From Paenibacillus_E sp042676385 (GTDB taxonomy: Bacteria; Bacillota; Bacilli; Paenibacillales; NBRC-103111), in NCBI RefSeq assembly GCF_042676385.1, contig NZ_JBHTHA010000031.1:1-64000 (forward strand): DNA of 64,000 nt, read 5' to 3'. Below the pieces are notes generated by a model, which was given only the letters and a program-made list of their open reading frames with translations, did not search any database and was not told the DNA's origin. The first letter of the stretch is position 1; each line of letters opens with the position of its first letter. A program made the translations under genes and the position numbers. Shown piece after piece: positions 8,412-15,567 of the stretch.

Positions 8412-8449
8412 AATATTCCTTTACAGGAATATTCCTTATGTGGTATATT
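8412..8449 (+). promoter_or_regulatory. Promoter with overlapping palindrome for the AHSA1/DoxX pair
   Basis: AATATTCCT-TTAC-AGGAATATT (8412-8433) is a perfect 9-bp inverted repeat that also contains the palindrome GGAATATTCC. It overlaps a promoter-like TTTACA (8420-8425), 18-bp spacer and TATATT (8444-8449). A repressor bound here would block RNA polymerase. AHSA1/DoxX operons are often controlled by ArsR-family repressors; none is encoded next door. Confidence 0.5.
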
Positions 8450-8543
8450 GAATTCAGAAAGGAGCTGGGTTATACAAAACTCCGATCTTCTCCGTTAACT
8501 TAACCCAGTCCAATGAACAAATACAATTGGGAGGAATGATAAC

Positions 8544-9029
8544 ATGAATGAAACTCAGGGAACGAACAACACCGTCACATCCGTAGCCGGTCAGGAACTT
8601 CGTATCACTCGGGTCTTTAATGCGCCGCGGGAGCTGGTTTTCAAGGCTTGGACAGATCCTGAACATTTGCCGAACTGGTGGGGACCCAAAGGCTTTACGA
8701 ATACGGTTCAAGAAATCGATATTAGAACAGGCGGCGTATGGCGTTTCATTATGCACGGCCCCGATGGCGTCGATTATGATAATAAACTCTCCTACCTTGA
8801 GGTTTCGAGTCCTGAGCGACTCGTTTACTCCCATGGCGGGGGCGATGAGGATGATCAATTTCAAGTGACGGTCACCTTTGCCGAGCAAGCTAATACGACG
8901 ACCGAGCTCACCATGACAATGCGCTTCAAATCCGCCGCTGAACTTGAGAAAGTGGTTAAGGAATACGGAGCCATCGAGGGCGCAAAATCGACACTTAATC
9001 GCCTTGAGGAACAACTGGCCACTATGTAA
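8544..9029 (+). CDS. SRPBCC domain protein, AHSA1/START-like
   Basis: A 161-residue single-domain protein of the activator-of-Hsp90-ATPase-1-like (AHSA1) family, a helix-grip fold that binds small hydrophobic ligands. The signature is clear: ELRITRVFNAPRELVFKAW, PNWWGPKGF, DIRTGGVWRFIMHGPDG, and a final amphipathic helix. The start follows GGGAGGAATGATAAC. Preceding sequence contains a leader hairpin (8466-8508, CTGGGTTA pairing with TAACCCAG). It is followed after 48 nt by a DoxX-like gene, a common pairing. The ligand or exact role cannot be read. Confidence 0.88.
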   Translation: MNETQGTNNTVTSVAGQELRITRVFNAPRELVFKAWTDPEHLPNWWGPKGFTNTVQEIDIRTGGVWRFIMHGPDGVDYDNKLSYLEVSSPERLVYSHGGGDEDDQFQVTVTFAEQANTTTELTMTMRFKSAAELEKVVKEYGAIEGAKSTLNRLEEQLATM

Positions 9030-9077
9030 GAACTATAGCAAGTCAAAATTACACAATTTGAAGGGAGTAAATTATTT

Positions 9078-9476
9078 ATGAAAAGAACGAAGATTTTGTA
9101 CTGGATTTTTACAGCTCTGCTGGTAGTTTTAATGGGGTTTGGTTCGATTCCGGATATCCTCTATGCATCGGATGCTGTAACATTATTTAATCACTTGGGC
9201 TATCCCACCTACCTCCTCCCCTTTCTGGGCGTGGCCAAACTATTAGGTCTTGTCGCGATACTGATTCCCGGCTTTCCGAGAATTAAGGAATGGGCCTACG
9301 CCGGGCTTACATTTGACCTTGCGGGTGCGATGTATTCAAGTATTGCGGCGGGCGATCCTGCCAGCGGCTGGGTATTTTTCTTCATCGGCTTTGCTTTAAT
9401 TGCCGGATCCTATGTATGCTACCATAGAAAACAAAAAGCGGCTTCATTAAGTCAGTCGGACCGATTAGCCGCATAA
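9078..9476 (+). CDS. DoxX-like membrane protein
   Basis: The 132-residue protein has four predicted membrane helices: ILYWIFTALLVVLMGFG, LLPFLGVAKLLGLVAILIP, the third at WAYAGLTFDLAGAMYSSIA and the fourth at WVFFFIGFALIAGSYVC. The GVAKLLGLVAIL and FDLAGA segments are typical of the DoxX-like family. AAGGGAG precedes the start. It shares an operon with the AHSA1 protein and a strong terminator follows. Function of this family is poorly known; links to redox or stress membrane complexes come from other members. Confidence 0.85.
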   Translation: MKRTKILYWIFTALLVVLMGFGSIPDILYASDAVTLFNHLGYPTYLLPFLGVAKLLGLVAILIPGFPRIKEWAYAGLTFDLAGAMYSSIAAGDPASGWVFFFIGFALIAGSYVCYHRKQKAASLSQSDRLAA

Positions 9477-9524
9477 CCCAACCCCCATATCCCTTTATAA
9501 AATTGCTTTTCTGGCTTCACAAAA

Positions 9525-9566
9525 GCACAGCCCCCTGTCACGATAGATGACAAGGGGCTGTGTTTT
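9525..9566 (+). terminator. Terminator of the AHSA1/DoxX operon
   Basis: ACAGCCCC(C)TGTCA pairs with TGACA(A)GGGGCTGT around a 7-nt loop and is followed by GTTTTCTTC. Confidence 0.8.
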
Positions 9567-9625
9567 CTTCATTTGGACATCCAATTCAAAGGTGCTGCCG
9601 ATCATTCTCCGGTAACCGGGTAGCC

Positions 9626-10084
9626 TCATAATTGTTCATCGTGTACTTGGAGGGGCTGAAGGAGAGATCGTTGAAGCCCACCGTCCATTTTTCGAGGCTT
9701 CAGAAAATGAGTGGAATAGTGCCGTTCAACTTGGGAGTCACCTGTTTTCGAGAAACGAAGTGGGCGTTTCCTTCCTTTTCCCCAGGACATATAGGCGGTA
9801 TAGGATTCCTTAAGATCCAGCTCTCGTGCTGTTTTCCGGAAATCTTTCATGATGAAGCTGAATTGAGCCAAATTCCCATGAAGCACCCGCTCCAGGTAGG
9901 GAACCCTTCCGAGCCGCCATTCTTCTACAAGTTTTGGAGATATCTTCTCCATCTTCAAGAACAAATCCAACGGGCTCGCGTACCCTTTTTCCCAAATTAA
10001 TTGATGCACCGTCCATATTCAGGATAACTTGTCCAGTAAGGAGATATCCAAGTAGGCATCTATAAGCTCGTCCATTAATTGCAT
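9626..10084 (-). pseudogene. Hypothetical gene interrupted by an in-frame TGA at codon 22
   Basis: An ATG at 10084 with AAAGAGGTC upstream opens a frame beginning MQLMDELIDAYLDISLLDK. It meets TGA at codon 22 and continues in the same frame with IWTVHQLIWEKGYASPLD for about 130 more residues (KISPKLVEEWRLGRVPYLE, WGKGRKRPLRFSKTGDS). A GTG restart at 10009 has no ribosome site. The continuous protein-like sequence on both sides of the stop suggests a recent nonsense mutation, or a sequencing error. I do not recognise the family; the basic, Trp-rich text hints at nucleic-acid contact, which is only a guess. Confidence 0.55.
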
Positions 10085-10113
10085 TTCGATCGACCTCTTT
10101 CGGGTATTTGATC

Positions 10114-10836
10114 CTATTTTAGCAGAACATCTCTGGGATCAGCCAGTTCAATCGCTTTAGAGATATATCGCCGAAATATGTCCAAATCCCGATCGAGCAA
10201 CTCCCGGATGATCGTGATCACATTCCAACCCTCATAGACCAGTTCACGCTCTTGCTTCTCATATTCCCGATATTCTGCGTAGCTGCATCGTTTCTCTACA
10301 ATTTCATCTCCGACAAACTGGATAGCGATCTTCTTGGGGAATTGGGTCGGATAAAGATACAGACAATAACGTAACCGGGCTCCGCGCAAGGGATGCCCTA
10401 TTTTCAGATCTTCGAAATCGTAGTTCACCATCGATCCCCAAAGCTCCTGAAGGAAAATGTAAACTTCCTCGCCGTATTTTACTTCCTCCTTGTTGGTAAG
10501 CTTTCTCTTTATCCAGCGGGTAACGTTCGGATGGACAAATCGCTCTTCACGTAGAGGACGTTCCACCTTAATTTCTTCTAAATGCCCGAATTCATATCGC
10601 AGTGCCTCTTTTCCGCAGTAAACCAACTGCCCCATCTGATCGAACACGATCGAATCCTTCGTCATGCAATTACGATAGTAAAAACGCTGATCTTCATTGC
10701 ACAAGAACGTCATATAAGACATCATACTGCGGGCTTCTTCCGGATGCTCCCGTTCCAAATAAGCACTAAGCGGGGCAAAAGCACGGTTTAGCCATTTTTC
10801 CGTTACTCTCTTATGAAAATTCACTTTGGAAAACAT
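10114..10836 (-). CDS. Hypothetical protein, 240 aa
   Basis: A soluble, charged protein I cannot place in a family. The start at 10836 follows AGAGGTGAGG; the in-frame extension to 10929 runs through the upstream hairpin and is rejected. Visible features are aromatic-rich segments (NEDQRFYYRNCMTKDS, VKYGEEVYIFLQELWGSMVNYDFEDL) and a C-terminal helical stretch (NVITIIRELLDRDLDIFRRYI). There is no signal peptide or membrane helix. It has a promoter and a terminator-like leader of its own, so expression may be attenuated. Confidence 0.65.
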   Translation of the reverse strand: MFSKVNFHKRVTEKWLNRAFAPLSAYLEREHPEEARSMMSYMTFLCNEDQRFYYRNCMTKDSIVFDQMGQLVYCGKEALRYEFGHLEEIKVERPLREERFVHPNVTRWIKRKLTNKEEVKYGEEVYIFLQELWGSMVNYDFEDLKIGHPLRGARLRYCLYLYPTQFPKKIAIQFVGDEIVEKRCSYAEYREYEKQERELVYEGWNVITIIRELLDRDLDIFRRYISKAIELADPRDVLLK

Positions 10837-10862
10837 GTTAACCTCACCTCTCTGTAGCCGAC

Positions 10863-10915
10863 AAAAAAAAGCACGCATGCTCACAGAAGAAAAACTTCTG
10901 ATAGCACGGTGCTTC
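10863..10915 (-). promoter_or_regulatory. Terminator hairpin inside a 5' leader
   Basis: On the minus strand GGAAGCACCGTGC... folds with ...GCATGCGTGCTT around an AGAAG/CTTCT top stem and ends in eight T. It lies after a good promoter (10944-10972) and 27 nt before the start codon at 10836. It could attenuate that gene, or simply end transcripts from the VanZ-like gene upstream. The 5' arm shares GGAAGCACC with the leader at 1011-1060. Confidence 0.5.
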
Positions 10916-10943
10916 CGTTTGTTCGGCAAATATCTTTACGTTA

Positions 10944-10972
10944 AGTGTATCACTTTACATCAAAATTGCCAA
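10944..10972 (-). promoter_or_regulatory. SigA-type promoter for the 240-aa gene
   Basis: TTGGCA (10972-10967) and TACACT (10949-10944) are spaced 17 bp on the minus strand, upstream of the terminator-bearing leader. Confidence 0.5.
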
Positions 10973-11037
10973 ATTCGCAGCATAAGCCTGACACTCGATT
11001 AAAATTTTTAACCAGGAATCAGATGATGCACATCACT

Positions 11038-11511
11038 TTAGCTTTTGAAATGCTGCATGTTTTTGTCCGTGTAACGCTCGTTCCACATGGTTAGCATCTT
11101 ACTCCGGACGAGCAAAGCGGTTTGAATGGCATAATGAGATAGAAAGATACCGGCTGAATCAATCGCCACATCGTAAAGTCTGCCATCACGATTAAAGTAA
11201 AGTTGGCAAATTTCAGTCAAAACAGCCAATAAAATTGCGATGAAAAGGGCCGGTTTTTGTTTGCGTATTAAATTGAACAGCAGGACATCCATCATCCCGA
11301 ATCCAAGAAAATGACCGAATTTCACCATCACCCACTTGGGATGAATTTGGGTCAAATCCATCTTTAGCAATTCCGATAATTGGGGATGAAGATTAAAAGT
11401 AAACTCGATTGTATGATTGTAAAATAGAGCTTCGAGGTTCACGGTACATGTTAAGACGACCAGAACGAAGAACCATAAACAAACTAACAGAACCCGATAC
11501 GGCATTCTCAT
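11038..11511 (-). CDS. VanZ-like membrane protein
   Basis: The 157-residue protein shows an N-terminal helix (VLLVCLWFFVLVVLTCTV), then KFGHFLGFGMMDVLLFNLI, a third helix IAILLAVLTEICQLYF, and RDGRLYDVAIDSAGIFLSH. The KxxHFxxFG and (E)xxQxxxxxRxxxxxDxxxxxxG spacing is the VanZ-family signature. The name comes from a teicoplanin-resistance protein, but most chromosomal members have no proven resistance role. Its ATG overlaps the TGA of the preceding small gene (ATGA), implying translational coupling. Confidence 0.82.
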   Translation of the reverse strand: MRMPYRVLLVCLWFFVLVVLTCTVNLEALFYNHTIEFTFNLHPQLSELLKMDLTQIHPKWVMVKFGHFLGFGMMDVLLFNLIRKQKPALFIAILLAVLTEICQLYFNRDGRLYDVAIDSAGIFLSHYAIQTALLVRSKMLTMWNERYTDKNMQHFKS

Positions 11512-11744
11512 ACGACCAGGCTCTCCGTTATATTTTGGGAAAGTTCAGACCGTCGGCTTTGCCAAGCATCTACCAAATTATGTGCCCTTGGTGGATCGGC
11601 CTTTTCAAAACGGATTACTGGACAGTTGAATAAGCCCAAAATCTGGCGACCTCCAGGATGGGAAAGCATCGTACTCGATGCGGCATCGTAATGTTTATGA
11701 TATAAGACAGCTCCAGCGGTCCAATCGCATGAGAAAGTTTTCAT
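11508..11744 (-). CDS. Hypothetical small protein, 78 aa
   Basis: A short frame starting at 11744 behind AGGTGGGAG, ending in an ATGA overlap with the VanZ-like gene. The product (MKTFSCDWTAGAVLYHKHY..., ending SELSQNITESLVV) has no family I recognise and no membrane segment. The ribosome site and coupled stop argue that it is translated; its odd composition leaves doubt. Confidence 0.45.
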   Translation of the reverse strand: MKTFSCDWTAGAVLYHKHYDAASSTMLSHPGGRQILGLFNCPVIRFEKADPPRAHNLVDAWQSRRSELSQNITESLVV

Positions 11745-11756
11745 ATTAACTCCCAC

Positions 11757-11904
11757 CTATCCTTTTTGGATTAGCTTTACATCTTCGAGTATAGCCCCCG
11801 AACCTGAAACGCTTCTGAATATAAGCTGATCAGACTATAAAAAATCCCTGAAAGGATGCTGAAAGTCCGTTTCGCCATTTCATTGGAAAATGTGATCGGT
11901 GTAT
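11757..11904. other. Intergenic stretch with no recognisable feature
   Basis: The bases between the 78-aa gene and the TOMM operon terminator carry no ORF with a ribosome site, repeat or strong promoter that I can see. Confidence 0.4.
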
Positions 11905-11931
11905 GCAAAAAGCACCCTCTCGGGTGCTTCC
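11905..11931 (-). terminator. Terminator of the TOMM biosynthetic operon
   Basis: On the minus strand AAGCACCCGAGAGGGTGCTT is a perfect stem followed by TTTGC, about 40 nt after the dehydrogenase stop codon. Confidence 0.8.
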
Positions 11932-11971
11932 AACCTCAACTTGGAATTATCTAAGCGATTAAAGTGAGCAT

Positions 11972-13552
11972 CTAGCCATGCAAACCTCCAACCAATCGGG
12001 GGCCATGACGATAAGGGCCAACCGGGATTTGAATCAGGCTGGTTATTCCTTGCGAAGTCATCTTGTAGATCTCATCGCACAATCTGGCATCAAATCCGAG
12101 GAGCGGATGCCCCCCTATCCCGATTGCGGATGCCGCCAATAGTAAACGCTGCACAAGCATCCCCGCTTCCATCTGTTGAATGCGGTATCCCCTATACCCC
12201 AGGGCTGTTGTGAGATGATTCTTGTCCCCTGCCACATGAAAGCATAGCGGAACTTGGGACAGATTCACGTTGTCGGAAGGCATGCCCTGCTGCAGCTTGA
12301 GCCGATGGTCTCCTTGACATACCCGCCGCAACGTATGAGCAGCACTATCATAATAGTAAGCGCCGTCCGGAATGCCTTCAACGTTATACAAACAGCCGTA
12401 CAGTGAGACGCGAGAGACGGGGTTCTCATGGTCCCCATCCAAATCATTCCGGTACCTGAAGGAGGCCGTTGCCTCCTGCAGCAGCAAAGCCAACTGCTCT
12501 AGGCGTATCCTGCCCATAAGAAAATCACCGTCCGGCGAAAACCGCTTTCGGCTTATTGACGCCAGATCATACGACAACCGTTTCACTTGGGGTAAAGCCA
12601 CTGCTTGATCCTCACTGTGTAAGATCTTCTCTACGCCAATTTGCCGTACCGGCCCAAGCGATTCCAATAGAGATGCTTCGTTCATCTTGATGAGTATCGG
12701 AAAATCCTTGACCTTCCGGGAACGGACGTAGTGATCATGCTGAACCGCTCTCAACTCCCGGCATAATTCGGTGGCGGAGCACGCCCGCTCTCCCTCATCC
12801 CTATCCGTAAACCATTGGACCATAGGCTCCACCGATAGCGGAATCACCGCATACACACTTTCTTCTTGTTCCGATATCCCGAGGAGACCATTCACGGCCC
12901 GATCAAGGAACTGGAAATACACGCCCGACGAGAAGCCGAAACGTTTCGCCACTTCCAAAAGCTGCCCGATTAACGCCCCCGCATCCAGACCTTGCAGTCG
13001 GCAGGAAAAGTTATTGTATTTAAAAAAGTTTTTCCAAAACAGGGTCGATACAAAAACCGTACCAAAGCAAGCCGAAACGTCACAGTGATCACCAAGAGCC
13101 CGAGCTAAATAGGCATCGAAGTTGCCTTCGCGCAGCAGCACCAAACGGTGGTGCGCCACATCATAATGATATACCCCCTCGGGCAAATCCTCTAATTTCA
13201 GATACACGTAAATTTCATTTGGATATAACGCTCCCCCGGAGGGAGCAAACCGCCGGTACAATTGCAGCAGGCCCATATTTTGTATCATGGAATTTGAGGC
13301 AGGGACGGACTGGGAAAGTTGAGTGAGCCCGAATATGTACCAGAGAAAATGCCCTATATTACGAAGGTCAGGCAACGCCCGCGCTTCACCGCCATCAAGC
13401 GTCAGCGGTACTTCCGGCGATAATGGAACCACAGGCAACCCGCGGTAAAGCTTATACGCAAGCGGTCCATCTTCCCAATCCACCACCGCGTCCGGCGGCT
13501 TGGTCTTGTCAATGTCATAATGCAGATTGTGCAGAAATGCCTCCAGATTCAT
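11972..13552 (-). CDS. SagB-type FMN dehydrogenase of the TOMM cluster
   Basis: A 526-residue protein with two nitroreductase-like halves. The N-terminal half has RRFAPSGGALYPNEIYVYL, GVYHYDVAHHRLVLLREG and ARALGDHCDVSACFGTVFV. The C-terminal half has VSLYGCLYNVEGIPDGAYYYD and ALGYRGYRIQQMEAGMLVQ followed by a GIGGHPLLGFD segment. SagB-type enzymes use FMN to oxidise thiazolines or oxazolines to thiazoles or oxazoles. Start at 13552 follows AGGAGGG; a longer frame lacks a site. It is the last gene of the cluster, 71 nt after the YcaO gene. The double-domain size fits the Bacillus heterocycloanthracin-type dehydrogenase. Confidence 0.88.
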   Translation of the reverse strand: MNLEAFLHNLHYDIDKTKPPDAVVDWEDGPLAYKLYRGLPVVPLSPEVPLTLDGGEARALPDLRNIGHFLWYIFGLTQLSQSVPASNSMIQNMGLLQLYRRFAPSGGALYPNEIYVYLKLEDLPEGVYHYDVAHHRLVLLREGNFDAYLARALGDHCDVSACFGTVFVSTLFWKNFFKYNNFSCRLQGLDAGALIGQLLEVAKRFGFSSGVYFQFLDRAVNGLLGISEQEESVYAVIPLSVEPMVQWFTDRDEGERACSATELCRELRAVQHDHYVRSRKVKDFPILIKMNEASLLESLGPVRQIGVEKILHSEDQAVALPQVKRLSYDLASISRKRFSPDGDFLMGRIRLEQLALLLQEATASFRYRNDLDGDHENPVSRVSLYGCLYNVEGIPDGAYYYDSAAHTLRRVCQGDHRLKLQQGMPSDNVNLSQVPLCFHVAGDKNHLTTALGYRGYRIQQMEAGMLVQRLLLAASAIGIGGHPLLGFDARLCDEIYKMTSQGITSLIQIPVGPYRHGPRLVGGLHG

Positions 13553-13623
13553 ACTTTTCCCTCCTGATATGAACGAGGGTGTGAACCACTCCACGCTTCA
13601 ATTTGGGATATCATAGTGATAAC

Positions 13624-15567
13624 CTATGGGAACGGATGCGGGTATGGATTGAGATCTTCTAGCGTCAACGGCTGCTTCGCATACCCGAGTTCCACCGGTA
13701 TCCTCAAAACCCGCTCGAGCCCTGTCACACGGGTAAAGTGATGTCCGAATGTCATCGGCAGCATCCCTGGTATCAGCACTTTCACGCAATGCAATCCATT
13801 TCGAATGATTTCCGGCGCTGACAGATCCACCACGATCACATCGAGATTCAATCGGCGGAACGCCTGGAGAACGTCTTTCAGATCGTCCGTTAAATCAACA
13901 TGCCTCGCCTCCCGCTTGAATTCCTCTTCAAACGATCGCATCGGGCGATTTTCGTCCAGCAGAAATTGCAGACGTTCCTGCGCTTGCGGCAAAGCGTACA
14001 GCAGTGAATGATCCTCCATCTGATGCACCAGGGAGGAATCATGAAACATCCGAACATACGCCTCCCGGTTCTCTTCAAATTTTTTATCAAGATTCAGGAC
14101 CATGCCGGCCAACTCGTGAACCGCGCCTTTCATCGCCCGTACCGGATCAGGGTGGGCACCGGCCGCACAGATAAGATTCACTCCTGTTTGTTTCCTGTTT
14201 TTCGCTATCCCCCAAACGCTTGGAATCCCGTGCTCCATCGTCGAATTGTAGAAGTACACATCGAACCCCGCCACAGCTCGCAAACGTTCGATCATCAGCT
14301 GCAATTCCCGGTCGTTAGCGGAATAAGGGTCAAGACGCGGGAGAGGCAGCTGCGCATACCAAGTCATCAGAAACGAGTCTCGCTCCACAACTTCCAATAT
14401 GCCGTAAAAAATAGCCTCCTCCAAGCTTCCTCCTAACGCGCACCCGTTGGAAGACTCGGATACGAAAGAATGCCCGCAGCCCATGCTGTAATAGGCGAGC
14501 TGCTCCGGAACCAGAATCGGACGCTCTTGCAAAAACGAATATCCCCAAACCCAATCGATGGGGCGGTCAGGATCGAACGCCGTGAATGGAAACCCCGGCT
14601 GAGCATACTGCTCCTTCGCGTGTACCCCTAGATTGACTGGGTCGAGCGCTTGATCTTCCAGGTTGCGGAAGCTGCCATGGACTACCGTCCGTTTGCCACG
14701 AGGCGCCAGACCGCAGTACCGCTCCAATCCTTCCAAAATGGCGGTCAACTCGCTCGCCGCATAGGAATGAGTCCTACCTGCCGTTCCTACGTCCTCAGCG
14801 ATCAACGGCAGATTCACACTCACATCGGCAAATGGCGACGCAAGGTCAACCATTTTTCCATTCAAAAAGCCGGTCCGGTAATCCAGATAGTCTTTGGTCA
14901 GAACTTTCTTCAAATCATCCATCGGGCGGGAGCGGTAGCTGTCCAAGCTGATCTTTGGACTTGGCTGCAGCGAAATGCGGGCTGCTGCCGATGAATCGTC
15001 AGGCAATCGATTGCAAACCGGACAAAGCGGGTCAGGGAGAAAGAAGTGAAGTGTGCTTTCCAGTGTTTTCAGGTTGATCACAGACACTTTCTCTGCCAAT
15101 TGAACCGGTATGCCTTGCAACATCTTCCTTGCCTCCGCCACCAGCAGATGAGCTGCTTGCAAAAGTCCCGTTCGCGAAGCCCACGCATCTCGCGCTATTC
15201 CCCCGTGCGCAGATAGCCTTTGCTGCAGCGCCCGCATCTCCCTGCGGTCACGTCCCGCCATGAGGCTCCGAATGTCCGCACACTGGGAACACCCTTGTGA
15301 ACCCGGGCGAACCAGAGGCCCGATCACGGCTTCGCCAAATGAAACAAAGCCGCGCAACCAAGGGATGCCGGCTGGCTGCAGCAGCTCTTCCGCCTTTTGA
15401 TGAACGTAAGGATGCCAAGCATCGTGCAGCACTAGAGCCAAATCCACTGCTTCCGGTACTCCTGCCTCGAAATCGTTCTGACGAACGACCTCGAAGTGGG
15501 TTGACAGTTCTTCGTACACATAGTCCGCCAACACCCCATCTCCCACAATCATAACGATGGCGCTCAC
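13624..15567 (-). CDS. Fused leader-binding/cyclodehydratase and YcaO protein
   Basis: The 647-residue protein fuses an N-terminal ThiF/E1-like partner domain (about 1-200) to a YcaO domain (about 215-647). It would bind the precursor leader and use ATP to cyclise Cys (or Ser/Thr) into azolines. Zinc-binding CxxC pairs are at C93/C96 and C182/C185. The YcaO ATP-binding motifs are ELTAILEGLERYCG (about 273-286) and SESSNGCALGGSLEEAIF (about 370-387) followed by EVVERDSF. The protein ends in PHPFP, the PxPxP tail of azoline-forming YcaO enzymes. GTG start at 15567 follows GAGGAGGG and overlaps the stop of the ThiF-like gene (GTGA), so the two are translationally coupled. Confidence 0.92.
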   Translation of the reverse strand: MSAIVMIVGDGVLADYVYEELSTHFEVVRQNDFEAGVPEAVDLALVLHDAWHPYVHQKAEELLQPAGIPWLRGFVSFGEAVIGPLVRPGSQGCSQCADIRSLMAGRDRREMRALQQRLSAHGGIARDAWASRTGLLQAAHLLVAEARKMLQGIPVQLAEKVSVINLKTLESTLHFFLPDPLCPVCNRLPDDSSAAARISLQPSPKISLDSYRSRPMDDLKKVLTKDYLDYRTGFLNGKMVDLASPFADVSVNLPLIAEDVGTAGRTHSYAASELTAILEGLERYCGLAPRGKRTVVHGSFRNLEDQALDPVNLGVHAKEQYAQPGFPFTAFDPDRPIDWVWGYSFLQERPILVPEQLAYYSMGCGHSFVSESSNGCALGGSLEEAIFYGILEVVERDSFLMTWYAQLPLPRLDPYSANDRELQLMIERLRAVAGFDVYFYNSTMEHGIPSVWGIAKNRKQTGVNLICAAGAHPDPVRAMKGAVHELAGMVLNLDKKFEENREAYVRMFHDSSLVHQMEDHSLLYALPQAQERLQFLLDENRPMRSFEEEFKREARHVDLTDDLKDVLQAFRRLNLDVIVVDLSAPEIIRNGLHCVKVLIPGMLPMTFGHHFTRVTGLERVLRIPVELGYAKQPLTLEDLNPYPHPFP

